Shown: piece after piece, positions 24,442 through 33,181 of the stretch
How the letters are laid out: each line of letters begins with the position of its first letter
How positions within the stretch are numbered: position 1 is the first letter of the stretch
NCBI GenBank assembly: GCA_902762385.1
Contig: CACWNQ010000016.1
Coordinates: forward strand, 1 to 54,898
Length of the DNA stretch: 54,898 bases
Origin: an uncultured Bacteroidales bacterium
GTDB taxonomy: Bacteria > Bacteroidota > Bacteroidia > Bacteroidales > Muribaculaceae
Direction: 5' to 3'
Position numbers and translations under genes: made by a program
Notes under the pieces: model-generated
Told to the model about the DNA's origin: nothing
Seen by the model: only the letters and a program-made list of their open reading frames with translations
Databases searched by the model: none

Positions 24442-25206
24442 TTATTCTTTATTTTTTAAATCACCCAATGGGTACTTAGCAAACATGTTCTCTTGTAGCC
24501 ACTCGTTGGCTTTCACTGGAGTGAGCTTCCAACCAGTGTTGCAGGTGCTGACAACCTCAACAACCGAGCAACCCTTGCCGTCCATACTGTTTTGGAAGGC
24601 TTTCTTGAGAGCGGCTTTGGTCTTGCGTACAGCAGCTGGGCTGTAAACAGTTTGACGGGTAACATAGCAAGTACCGTCGAGCTGAGCCAGCAGGTTGCTG
24701 ATAGCCAAAGGATAACCATTGAGGTCGGCGCGGCGTCCGTAAGGGCAAGTAGCGGTCTTCTGACCGAGGAGAGTGGTAGGTGCCATCTGTCCACCAGTCA
24801 TACCATAGATGGCATTGTTGATGAAGATGATGACGATGTTCTCGCCACGGTTAGCAGCGTGGATAGTCTCGGCAGTACCAATAGCCGAGAGGTCACCGTC
24901 GCCCTGATAGGTGAAGACGAGCTTGTCGGGCATGAGTCGCTTGGTAGCGGTAGCCATAGCTGGAGCGCGTCCGTGAGCGGCCTCAAGCCAGTCGATGTCG
25001 ATGTAGTTGTAGGCGAAAACGGCGCAACCTACAGGAGAAACGCCGATAGCCTTTTCTTGCAGTCCCATTTCTTCGATAACCTCGGCAACGAGTTTGTGCA
25101 CAACACCATGGCTACAGCCTGGGCAGTAGTGCATGTGAGCGTCGTTGAGAAGGCTCGGTTTCTTATAAACCCTGTTTTCGGGGCGGATTATATCGTTAAG
25201 TTCCAT
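24442..25206 (-). CDS. 2-oxoacid:ferredoxin oxidoreductase, beta (thiamine diphosphate) subunit
   Basis: 254 residues. Contains HYCPGCSHGVVHKLVAEVIE and the thiamine diphosphate / magnesium site GDGDLSAIGTAETIHAANRG ending in NNAIYGMTGGQ. The length is that of the short beta subunit of four-subunit enzymes (KorB/VorA type). It lies 29 bases after the alpha gene in the same operon. The Cys of HYCPGC is usual for this subunit. Confidence 0.94.
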   Translation of the reverse strand: MELNDIIRPENRVYKKPSLLNDAHMHYCPGCSHGVVHKLVAEVIEEMGLQEKAIGVSPVGCAVFAYNYIDIDWLEAAHGRAPAMATATKRLMPDKLVFTYQGDGDLSAIGTAETIHAANRGENIVIIFINNAIYGMTGGQMAPTTLLGQKTATCPYGRRADLNGYPLAISNLLAQLDGTCYVTRQTVYSPAAVRKTKAALKKAFQNSMDGKGCSVVEVVSTCNTGWKLTPVKANEWLQENMFAKYPLGDLKNKE

Positions 25207-25235
25207 AATGGTCTTGTAATGATTAAAAAAGTTGA

Positions 25236-26327
25236 TTATCCTAATTTGTTAACCAGTTTCTCTTTGAGTGCGTTGAGAATCTCGTCGGGAGCGGGCACGT
25301 TGCCACCCAGGCGGCAGAAGAGGTCAACTGGGTAGTTGCACTCGGTAGCGAGCTTGATGTCCTCGATCATTTGACCAGCGCTAAGCTCCACACTAAGGAT
25401 GCCCTTAACGCCCTGAGCTGCCTTGCGGATAGCGTCAACTGGGAAAGGCCAGAGAGTGATAGGACGTGCGATACCGACCTTGATGCCTTCCTCGGCAGCG
25501 AGTTCCATAGCCTTATGGCTAATGCGTGCCATGCTACCGAAAGCTACAATCAGGTAGTCGCAATCGTCGGTGTTGATGAGCTCGCAACGTTGCTCGTTCT
25601 TCTCAATCTCACGATAAGTGGCCTGGAAACGATGGTTGTTCTCCTCCATCTTGTCGTCGTCGAGCTCGAGCGAAGTGATGATGTTCTTTGGGCGCATGCC
25701 CTTGCGGCCGTTAACAGCCCATGGGCAGTTCTCGCGAATCCACTCCTCGGTGTGACGTGGACGTTGCTCGGGGAGCACCACTTTCTCCATCATCTGGCCG
25801 ATAACACCATCGGCTAGAATCATTGATACTGCACGATACTTGAAGGCCAAATCCCAGCCAAGTGCTACGAAATCGACCATCTCCTGAACTGAAGCAGGAG
25901 CGAGCGTAATCAAGCGGTAGTCGCCATGACCACCACCCTTAACTGCCTGGAAGTAGTCGGCCTGTGATGGGTGGATAGTACCCAGACCAGGACCGCCACG
26001 CATTACGTTAATTACCAAAGCGGGAACCTCGCTAGCTGCCATGTAGCTCATACCCTCCTGCATGAGGCTGAAGCCTGGGCTGGAAGTAGAAGTGAGCACT
26101 GTCTTGCCGCACGAAGCGCCAGCATACACCATGTTGATAGCAGCCACTTCACTCTCGGCTTGCAAGACAACCATACCGGTAGTCTCCCAAGGCATTTCTT
26201 CTTCAAGTTTCTCGAGAACCTCGGACTGCGGGGTAATAGGATAACCAAAATAACCGTCGGCACCATAGCGAATAGCAGCGACAGCGAGAGCCTCATTACC
26301 CTTCATTAATGTTACTTTATCGTTCAT
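25236..26327 (-). CDS. vorB: 2-oxoacid:ferredoxin oxidoreductase, alpha subunit (VorB type)
   Basis: 363 residues. The pyrimidine-binding domain at the start reads LMKGNEALAVAAIRYGADGY, then FGYPITPQSEVLEKLEEE and AESEVAAINMVYAGASCGKT. The later transketolase-C-like domain has YLIVAFGSMARISHKAMELA and GIARPITLWPFPVDAI. This subunit is usually named VorB (3-methyl-2-oxobutanoate dehydrogenase subunit) in Bacteroidales. It sits between the small ferredoxin and the beta subunit. Branched-chain 2-oxoacids or 2-oxoglutarate are the likely substrates. Confidence 0.92.
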   Translation of the reverse strand: MNDKVTLMKGNEALAVAAIRYGADGYFGYPITPQSEVLEKLEEEMPWETTGMVVLQAESEVAAINMVYAGASCGKTVLTSTSSPGFSLMQEGMSYMAASEVPALVINVMRGGPGLGTIHPSQADYFQAVKGGGHGDYRLITLAPASVQEMVDFVALGWDLAFKYRAVSMILADGVIGQMMEKVVLPEQRPRHTEEWIRENCPWAVNGRKGMRPKNIITSLELDDDKMEENNHRFQATYREIEKNEQRCELINTDDCDYLIVAFGSMARISHKAMELAAEEGIKVGIARPITLWPFPVDAIRKAAQGVKGILSVELSAGQMIEDIKLATECNYPVDLFCRLGGNVPAPDEILNALKEKLVNKLG

Positions 26328-26366
26328 CGTTTCTACGGTTTTGTTTTTTAAAGATTGATTACTTGT

Positions 26367-26597
26367 TTACTTCTCTACAACACGATATACCTCGATGCAA
26401 GCGTCGGGGCAAACGAGCGCGCAGCTCGAGCATCCGATGCACTTTTCGGGCTCTGCCATGTAGGCATAATGGTAACCTCGGTTGTTTACTTCATTTTTCT
26501 TTAGGTCAAGCACACCACTGGGGCAGGCCACAACGCATAAGTTGCAGCCCTTGCAGCGCTCGGTGTTGACCGTTACTGCTCCATGAATTTTTGCCAT
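26367..26597 (-). CDS. 4Fe-4S ferredoxin (delta subunit) of the oxidoreductase
   Basis: 76 residues with two complete 4Fe-4S motifs: CKGCNLCVVACP and CIGCSSCALVCPDACIEVY. It is the small electron-carrying subunit of the four-subunit oxidoreductase and the first gene of its operon. A -7 box (TATCTTTG on the minus strand, 26628-26635) lies about 30 bases before the start. The eight cluster Cys are all present. Confidence 0.93.
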   Translation of the reverse strand: MAKIHGAVTVNTERCKGCNLCVVACPSGVLDLKKNEVNNRGYHYAYMAEPEKCIGCSSCALVCPDACIEVYRVVEK

Positions 26598-26627
26598 AAT
26601 ATTTTAAAGTGTTTTAGTTAAGTCTCG

Positions 26628-26635
26628 CAAAGATA
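26628..26635 (-). promoter_or_regulatory. -7 box of the oxidoreductase operon
   Basis: TATCTTTG on the minus strand, 31 bases upstream of the ferredoxin ATG at 26597. No good -33 TTG is seen at the expected distance. Confidence 0.5.
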
Positions 26636-26836
26636 CAAAACATCTTATAATTTATCACTATTTTTAGCAAAGAATTTTTCCACAAGCCAACATTGATTTT
26701 GCTTTTCAAGTTAATGAGCAGAGTTTTGAACGAGACTTTGTCCTGTTACACATTGACTTGTTGACATATAGCAATTGATATTATATATGCCAATTCATTT
26801 TGGAAAGTACTTGTAAACTAACGTGTTTTCTTACAA
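26636..26836. other. Intergenic stretch with nothing recognised
   Basis: A+T-rich, between the divergently placed oxidoreductase promoter and the terminator of the C10-type gene. I see no gene of useful length, RNA gene or repeat in it. Confidence 0.5.
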
Positions 26837-26879
26837 CAAAAGAGGCTGTTCCATAAGAATTATGCCACAGCCTCTTTTG
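26837..26879 (-). terminator. Rho-independent terminator
   Basis: CAAAAGAGGCTGT (26837-26849) pairs with ACAGCCTCTTTTG (26867-26879), 13 bases. On the minus strand it follows the C10-type gene by about 25 bases. Confidence 0.85.
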
Positions 26880-26903
26880 CTTCTCGTTCCCGATTCCCGA
26901 ACA

Positions 26904-29333
26904 CTAGTCGCTCCCCAACAACTTGTTGTAGATTACTGTCACGTCGTTGGAATTGACAGCACCGTCAAAGTTAACGTCACACGTGATATAATAAGATGTA
27001 TTGTTATTAAGGATGTAATTGTATAGAACAGTAAGGTCGTTAGCATTTACCGAGCCATCGCAGTTCACGTCACATGGATCACCAATTCTGTATCTAGGAG
27101 AACTTGAAATAAATTTTTTAACTGGTCCATCCTCAAAATTATAATAGTTAACAGAATAAACCTCGGCAAAATACACATTAGGGGGCAAATTTTCAAAGTT
27201 AAAGTAAATGGTCTTGGTTCCATGAGCAGGCAGATATACCTCTTGCCTTGACTCGCTTACTAAATAACCCTTATAATAAGAACCATCACTAAGTTTTACC
27301 ATTGTAAAAAGCTTAGCATAGATATAATTATAATAATCGTTACCGCCCTCGCTTGTGATTACTGATTCGAGCTTAAACGTGTTTCCATATATCACATTAT
27401 TGGCATTAGCATCGAGTGCACGATTGGTTGCTGAAAAAATGAAAGCGCCTAGATTATCTATATTAATACCAGCATGACAGTAGTAAGATGAAGTAGTATT
27501 TAACCAAACGACATCGTTTCGAGGAGATATAACAATTGCGGTTGAACCAGCACGTTTTGGATAGAATGATATTATGGCCATATTGCTTGAACCTCGGGGG
27601 ACATGGACTGTAGTGCCGCCTACCAGTTCTAGTGCACTACCACCTTGTGGGGGAGTTGCCCAAAGGTATAATGGAATCTCCTCGTCCATACGGTCAATAT
27701 TATCGACCTTCACATAGACATTGAGAAGAGCACCTTTTTGTTTCACAGTATTGTAGTACATAATCTGAGCATTAACACCAGAGTCGCTGCGCTTATGATC
27801 CAAAACAGACAACTTCAGGGTATCGCCCTTGATATCAGCACGGATATAATTGAGCCCTGATTTATGACATACATACCATTTTGAATTACCAGTTTCTCGA
27901 CAGATGGGTCTCAGAATATAGGTTCCATCGGCATAGCCATATCCAAAATTAAGATTGCGAAAAAAAGTCATAGACTGATTATATGATAAAGTGGTGTCAC
28001 TTACTAAATCAAAATAAGATGCAATGTGAGTGTGACCATCAGCGTTCAATACTTCCCAACCCAAGTCGAAAGTTCTAGACATAGCAGGATTATTGTTTAA
28101 TACATTAGCTCCTATTCTTATGCTAAACCTACCATTGCTTTGGCGTATGTAAGTATCACTGCCATAGCCACAAGCAGTCACTTCGGCAACAGAGTTCTGC
28201 TCGTTGGTCGGCACATTATCTGGTTCCAAACCAATAATCATGCGTTGGGAGAACTGAAGGCTATAATCAAATGGCATATTGTTGATCGAGGGATTGAGTG
28301 CCTCTAGTTTGTAGTAGCCGTCATACAGCCCTCGGTTGCCCCAGTTGAAATGATAATAGCCATTTCCATCATAACCATCACAAATGAAGGATTGAGACCA
28401 ACTCCCATCGTGCGTGTCGGCGGTATAAAGCACGGGACGACCGGCATGTAGTTCAGTTAGGATAAAGTTCTCCCACTCTGAAGGAGTATAATCGCAGCGC
28501 CACACTTGTCGAGCTTTTCTGCTGAAATGAAGCCAATATTCTATAGTCTCGACAAAATCGGTTGCTGGAACAAAGCTTGTGTCAAAATCGGCCCTAACGG
28601 CTTGTGCACAAGAACGCATAAGCTTTGCAACTGCAACATATGTCGGATCGCTCTCACTGCCAACATGGTACGGATAAAAAAGCTTCATATTATCCCAGTC
28701 TATGTGTCCACAATTATAATACGGGCAATGGATGTTATGTGTTGCAGTGTAATACCCGGGTATTGAAGTTAAAGAACTGGGCCATCTGTAGTAATACATC
28801 ACTTGTGCCAAAGCCGTTGCCGTGCTGCCGGTCAAGCAATACTCACCGTTCAAATCAGGACACTTTAAATTAAATGGCTGATCTTGTCCCCATTGGGTTT
28901 TAATTAATGGATGAACTATATTGCCATCGGCCTTGGTGGAAGGTGCTGAAGCGTGGTTACTCTGATTGATTTGAGCAGCATACAGACCGAGCAAGCCCTT
29001 CATATTCTCAGGAACAATCTCATAATCAAAACTGCCATGGTCGCAGTAACCCAGAATCTTCTCGGTGCGCTCGTCACCACTTACTATGACAAAGCCTCTG
29101 TCATCTTTGGCGTTAAACACATAATAGGCAACGCCGCCTTGCGATGCATCAATTGTACTGCGTGGAACCTGCAATGTTTTTGATGCATCGACCGCTCCCA
29201 TGTTCTTATCATGCATAAACTTAGCAGCAATGCTCTGAGCACTGGACATATTCACTTGCTGGGCATGCACATTAATGCTTAGTACAGCAAGAGAACAAAC
29301 AAATATCGTTACTAAAAATCTAATCTTATTCAT
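26904..29333 (-). CDS. C10 (streptopain-like) family protein with dockerin repeats; catalytic dyad lost
   Basis: 809 residues. Signal peptide (FLVTIFVCSLAVLSINVHA), then a Spi-type propeptide (about 25-125, VAYYVFNAKDDRGFVIVSGD). The C10 protease fold covers about 140-370 (LIKTQWGQDQPFN, CLTGSTATALAQVMYYYRWP, YYHFNWGNRGLYDGYYKLEA). In active C10 enzymes the TGC Cys is the nucleophile; here it is Ser170 (TGSTATA). The catalytic His of 'GHAFVIDG' is Gln314 (SQSFICDG). Both changes are in clean codons, so the protein is most likely a non-cleaving relative. A long beta-rich middle follows, then two dockerin-like calcium loops at the C-terminus (DVNCDGSVNANDLTVLYNYI and DVNFDGAVNSNDVTVIYNKL). Function may be binding or decoy; unknown. 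Confidence 0.9.
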   Translation of the reverse strand: MNKIRFLVTIFVCSLAVLSINVHAQQVNMSSAQSIAAKFMHDKNMGAVDASKTLQVPRSTIDASQGGVAYYVFNAKDDRGFVIVSGDERTEKILGYCDHGSFDYEIVPENMKGLLGLYAAQINQSNHASAPSTKADGNIVHPLIKTQWGQDQPFNLKCPDLNGEYCLTGSTATALAQVMYYYRWPSSLTSIPGYYTATHNIHCPYYNCGHIDWDNMKLFYPYHVGSESDPTYVAVAKLMRSCAQAVRADFDTSFVPATDFVETIEYWLHFSRKARQVWRCDYTPSEWENFILTELHAGRPVLYTADTHDGSWSQSFICDGYDGNGYYHFNWGNRGLYDGYYKLEALNPSINNMPFDYSLQFSQRMIIGLEPDNVPTNEQNSVAEVTACGYGSDTYIRQSNGRFSIRIGANVLNNNPAMSRTFDLGWEVLNADGHTHIASYFDLVSDTTLSYNQSMTFFRNLNFGYGYADGTYILRPICRETGNSKWYVCHKSGLNYIRADIKGDTLKLSVLDHKRSDSGVNAQIMYYNTVKQKGALLNVYVKVDNIDRMDEEIPLYLWATPPQGGSALELVGGTTVHVPRGSSNMAIISFYPKRAGSTAIVISPRNDVVWLNTTSSYYCHAGINIDNLGAFIFSATNRALDANANNVIYGNTFKLESVITSEGGNDYYNYIYAKLFTMVKLSDGSYYKGYLVSESRQEVYLPAHGTKTIYFNFENLPPNVYFAEVYSVNYYNFEDGPVKKFISSSPRYRIGDPCDVNCDGSVNANDLTVLYNYILNNNTSYYITCDVNFDGAVNSNDVTVIYNKLLGSD

Positions 29334-29366
29334 AATTGTTATATGTTTGGGGTTATGTTACTATTG

Positions 29367-30713
29367 CTAAATCAGAAAGAGTGCGGCTAGAGAGATAGCA
29401 GCAATGGCTGTGATGCCCATGATGAGGGTCATGAGGGTGAAGGAGCGGTAGCCGTCGGTGGTGCGAATTCCGCCAAAGCCTGTGACTACCCAGAAGTAGC
29501 TGTCGTTGGCGTGCGAGACAGTCATAGCACCTGCGCCTATCGCCATAACTACAAGGGTTGCGGCAAATGGTGTGGTGAAGCCAAGCGCATGCATCATCGA
29601 GCCTGCGTCGCTAAACATTCCCATAAGACTTGCCGTGGTGGTGATTGCCACAGTGGAAGAGCCTTGCGCCGACTTGAGGATGGCAGCAATCAAGAAGGGG
29701 AAGACAACGCCTAGCACTGAGAGCGTGCCAGTGTATTGCTTTAAAATATCGACAAAACCACTCTCGATTATCACGGTGCCGAGAACGCTACCAGCGGCTG
29801 TGATGAAGATGATGGGGCCAGCTGTCATTAGCGAGTCGTTGATGATACCATAGGACTGCTTGAACAAATGACGCTTGGCCAGCAACGGCAGGCAGCACAA
29901 GAATGCCACCATAAGGGCTATGACTGGTTTGCCAAGGAATGTAAAGATTGCAGCGAGCCACTCGGGCATTGCCACAAGCGATGCCACGCTGCCCATTGCC
30001 ATGAGTAGCACCGGAACTATGATGGGGAGGAATGATAGGAATGCCGAGGGATGGTTCTTGTCGTCAATGCTGGTGTCCTCGTCAAAATCAACACCAACAG
30101 TCGTTATCTTCTTCCCCACTTTGCCGGCAAAGAAATAAGCGGGGATGAGAGATATAAGCGATATAACCACTCCCACAGCGATGACCATGAGAAGGTTGTC
30201 GTCAAGGCCCATCATTCCGGCAGCGGCAACGGGGCCTGGTGTGGGTGGGATGAAGACGTGAGAGGCAAAGAGACCTGCTCCTAGGGCGAGCATGAGGCTT
30301 GCCTGGGGGTGAGCAGTGCGACGTGCCAGCGACTTACCAATGGGGCTCACAAGCACAAAACCACTATCGCAGAATACTGGTATCGACACAATCCAGCCAA
30401 TTAGCATCATTGCCAAGCGAGGGAACCTGCGCCCCACTACCCTCTCAACGCCACGCGCCATCGACAATGCAGCACCAGTCTTCTCAAGCACGGTGCCAAT
30501 GATAGTGCCAAAGATTATCACAAGTCCTATTCCTGTGAAAATTCCCGAGAATCCCTTGCCAATTACGTCAGGTATGCTCTTTAACGGCACGCCAAGTACT
30601 ATTGCCAACAAGAGCGCCGTGGCGATTATGGCAATGAAAGGATGAATTTTCCACCTAGAGATGGCAACAATCATCAATAAGATTGCTAATATGAAGATGA
30701 GGAGGGTAGACAA
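29367..30713 (-). CDS. GntP-family gluconate-type permease
   Basis: 448 residues, nearly all in hydrophobic helices (12-14 predicted by eye). Family segments include IGLVIIFGTIIGTVLEKTGA, VFCDSGFVLVSPIGKSLARR, FIPPTPGPVAAAGMMG and the C-terminal SHANDSYFWVVTGFGG, which are strongly conserved in GntP transporters. It imports gluconate or a related sugar acid with protons across the inner membrane. No gluconate kinase is next to it. It starts about 40 bases before the terminator of the TPR gene and ends 34 bases before the C10-type gene start. Confidence 0.93.
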   Translation of the reverse strand: MSTLLIFILAILLMIVAISRWKIHPFIAIIATALLLAIVLGVPLKSIPDVIGKGFSGIFTGIGLVIIFGTIIGTVLEKTGAALSMARGVERVVGRRFPRLAMMLIGWIVSIPVFCDSGFVLVSPIGKSLARRTAHPQASLMLALGAGLFASHVFIPPTPGPVAAAGMMGLDDNLLMVIAVGVVISLISLIPAYFFAGKVGKKITTVGVDFDEDTSIDDKNHPSAFLSFLPIIVPVLLMAMGSVASLVAMPEWLAAIFTFLGKPVIALMVAFLCCLPLLAKRHLFKQSYGIINDSLMTAGPIIFITAAGSVLGTVIIESGFVDILKQYTGTLSVLGVVFPFLIAAILKSAQGSSTVAITTTASLMGMFSDAGSMMHALGFTTPFAATLVVMAIGAGAMTVSHANDSYFWVVTGFGGIRTTDGYRSFTLMTLIMGITAIAAISLAALFLI

Positions 30714-30750
30714 AAGGCAAATTTTAAGTGGTAAAAGTTAAGTGTTAAGT

Positions 30751-30785
30751 ATAAATCCCCCACCTGAAGCAGATGGGGGATTTAT
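30751..30785 (-). terminator. Rho-independent terminator
   Basis: AAATCCCCCA (30753-30762) pairs with TGGGGGATTT (30774-30783). On the minus strand it follows the TPR gene directly. Confidence 0.85.
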
Positions 30786-30793
30786 GAGATATT

Positions 30794-32398
30794 TTAGCGC
30801 TCTTGGAAGTTGAGCTGTGAGTTGTTGAGCAAAATGTTGAAAGATGGCTCAGAACGCAATGGAGCGAGGTTTACATATGGATCCTCGTTGAGTTTGATGT
30901 CATAAAGACCACCATAGCCGTTGGCAAGGCATGACTCCAGGTACTTGATGCCCTGAGCCTTGTTGCCCATAGCAGCCTGAAGGGCAGCGGCATAATAGTA
31001 GGTCTCGCCACCAGTAGCGGGATAATCCTGAATCATCTTTTCGGCCCAGGCATTAGCCTCGTTATCACGTCCCAACTCATGAAGTGCGAAACCACGCAGC
31101 GATTCAATTTCATCAGCATCGAAAGTGAGCACCTTCTCAAAATCGGCATTGGCAGCAGTGGCATTCTTGAGATGTTTCTTGTTAAGCCATCCACGCAGCA
31201 TCAGAGCGTCGGTGCTATTAGGATCGGCATTAATAGCCTTGGTCACCAATGGAAGAGCGTCCTTATACTTCTTTTGTGCAATGAGCATCCTTGCCTTGGC
31301 AAGCAAAGTGGGAGCATAGTTCTCGTTGAGCACAAGAGCCTGGTCAAGAGTCTTCATTGCTGTGGTGTAGTTACCACCCTTGCCTTGACGCAACTCAATC
31401 TTGCTGCGCAGGATATAAGCGTCGGGATTAGTTGGGTCGGCAGCAATTGCCTTGTTGGCATAGTTGTAGGCCTGGTCATAGTCGCCAAGCTGGAATAAGC
31501 AAGTGGCCTCGTCGTTATAGATGGTCGAGTACTCCATGAGGTTATTGTCGGTGATTGCCTTCAGGTCACGCAACGCCTGTCCATAGTGCTTGTAATTAAG
31601 CGCAATAGCCGAACGCACGCGGTAGAAGATGCCAACACGTGGGTTATCGTCGCAGGCACTGCGCAGAGAAGCCATAACATCGTCGTAGTGCTCAGCCGAA
31701 AGATCGACAAGGCGACTGATAGCAGCGCCATTGTCGTTGGTGGCACTCATAGCAACGAGGTAAGTATCGCTTGCGTCACGATACTTGCCAAGCATCTCTT
31801 GAACGAGAGCCCTGTTGATGTAAACTTGAGCCTCGGCAGGATATAGCGACACTGCATTATTTACCCACTTCATTGCCTCCTCGCTATCGCCCTGCTTGGC
31901 AGCAACGCAACCAAGTCGGTACATTGCGTCGTAGTTGCGTGTTTGCTGTTGTAGCACAGCTTGATACTGCTTCTTAGCAAGTTCATAGTCACCACTCTTA
32001 TAGGCCCAATTGCCTTTCATGCCTACCCATGCCAAATTACTTGGAGCGATGGCAGCAGCTTTTTCAATATCGTTATTCTCTTCGGTAAGATTATTATTGA
32101 TGCCGTGCAGGGTAGCCCTAAGCAAATAAGCATCAAACAGCAATTCAGTCTCCTTCTCGGGTGCGAGTTCAATGGTGCGATTAACATCGTTCATGGCTCC
32201 CTTAAAGTCATTGTTATAGTAAAGCTGATTAGCTCTCATGAACAATGCGTTGTAGTCATTAGGATTCTTGTCGATGTGGTCGTTGTAGACCTTCATGACA
32301 GCCTGAGTGATTTTGTCGGATTCCTGAGCCATAGCGCTGAAGCATACCATTGATGCCATGAGCAATAGAGCCAGGACAAGTGATTTTCTCAATTTCAT
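30794..32398 (-). CDS. Secreted tetratricopeptide-repeat protein
   Basis: 534 residues with a signal peptide (LVLALLLMASMVCFSAMA). The whole mature part is built of about 13 TPR units, for example PNDYNALFMRANQLYYNNDF, YDAMYRLGCVAAKQGDSEEA and PTNPDAYILRSKIELRQGKG. No catalytic domain. Such proteins are periplasmic scaffolds; the partner is unknown. rsmE lies upstream by 28 bases on the same strand and may be co-transcribed. A terminator follows. Confidence 0.9.
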   Translation of the reverse strand: MKLRKSLVLALLLMASMVCFSAMAQESDKITQAVMKVYNDHIDKNPNDYNALFMRANQLYYNNDFKGAMNDVNRTIELAPEKETELLFDAYLLRATLHGINNNLTEENNDIEKAAAIAPSNLAWVGMKGNWAYKSGDYELAKKQYQAVLQQQTRNYDAMYRLGCVAAKQGDSEEAMKWVNNAVSLYPAEAQVYINRALVQEMLGKYRDASDTYLVAMSATNDNGAAISRLVDLSAEHYDDVMASLRSACDDNPRVGIFYRVRSAIALNYKHYGQALRDLKAITDNNLMEYSTIYNDEATCLFQLGDYDQAYNYANKAIAADPTNPDAYILRSKIELRQGKGGNYTTAMKTLDQALVLNENYAPTLLAKARMLIAQKKYKDALPLVTKAINADPNSTDALMLRGWLNKKHLKNATAANADFEKVLTFDADEIESLRGFALHELGRDNEANAWAEKMIQDYPATGGETYYYAAALQAAMGNKAQGIKYLESCLANGYGGLYDIKLNEDPYVNLAPLRSEPSFNILLNNSQLNFQER

Positions 32399-32425
32399 AG
32401 TGTGTAAGATATTATATCTGATTAA

Positions 32426-33142
32426 TTATTGTCGTAATTTTATTGTGTGCATTGTTGCGACGGCCATGATGGCGGCAGTTTCGGTTCGCAAGCGGCTATC
32501 ACCCAGCGTCACAGGCACGAAGCCAGCTTTTAGGGCAGCCTCAACCTCGGCAGGGTCGAAATCACCCTCGGGGCCAATCATCACCACAGCATCGCGACTG
32601 GGGTCATAGACCTGTGCCAACGAACGGCGCTCGTCACGAGGCAGCGACTCATCGCAATAGGCAATAAAGCGCTGTGAGTCGCACTTCTCCCCTATTATAT
32701 CACCGATGGGCGTGAGCTCATCGAGCTGAGGCAACTGCGCCTTGAGCGACTGCTTCATGGCAGCGACCAGAATCTTGTGCAGGCGCTCATTCTTTAACAC
32801 TTTGCGCTCACTGTGGCGGCATAGCAGCGGAGTGATGCGATCGATGCCCATTTCGGTGCATTTCTCGGCCATCCACTCGATGCGGTCAAGATTCTTGGTT
32901 GGCGCCACAGCAATCATTATCTTGGCGCCCCAATGTGGCGGGCATGCCTTATGAGAAAGAATCTCAACACCACAGTGCTTAGCATGTGCCAATGCAATGC
33001 GGCAACGGTAGAGAGTGCCAGAGCCATCGATTACCTCGATTTCATCGCCCTCGATGAGCCTGAGCACTCGCACACAATGGCGCGACTCCTCCTCGGGAAG
33101 AGTGAGCGTAGTGGCTATATCGGGGGCGAAGAATCGATGCAT
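32426..33142 (-). CDS. rsmE: 16S rRNA (uracil(1498)-N(3))-methyltransferase
   Basis: 238 residues. The N-terminal PUA-like part has MHRFFAPDIATTLTLPEEES then RHCVRVLRL. The SPOUT knot at the C-terminus has MIGPEGDFDPAEVEAALKAG and VTLGDSRLRTETAAIMAVAT, the S-adenosylmethionine-binding signature of RsmE. WMAEKCTEMGIDRITPLLC also matches. It methylates U1498 of 16S rRNA in the small subunit. Length is normal. Confidence 0.96.
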   Translation of the reverse strand: MHRFFAPDIATTLTLPEEESRHCVRVLRLIEGDEIEVIDGSGTLYRCRIALAHAKHCGVEILSHKACPPHWGAKIMIAVAPTKNLDRIEWMAEKCTEMGIDRITPLLCRHSERKVLKNERLHKILVAAMKQSLKAQLPQLDELTPIGDIIGEKCDSQRFIAYCDESLPRDERRSLAQVYDPSRDAVVMIGPEGDFDPAEVEAALKAGFVPVTLGDSRLRTETAAIMAVATMHTIKLRQ

Positions 33143-33181
33143 ATCTTTTTATTCTCTAAATTTAATAAAGAATTTTTCTGC

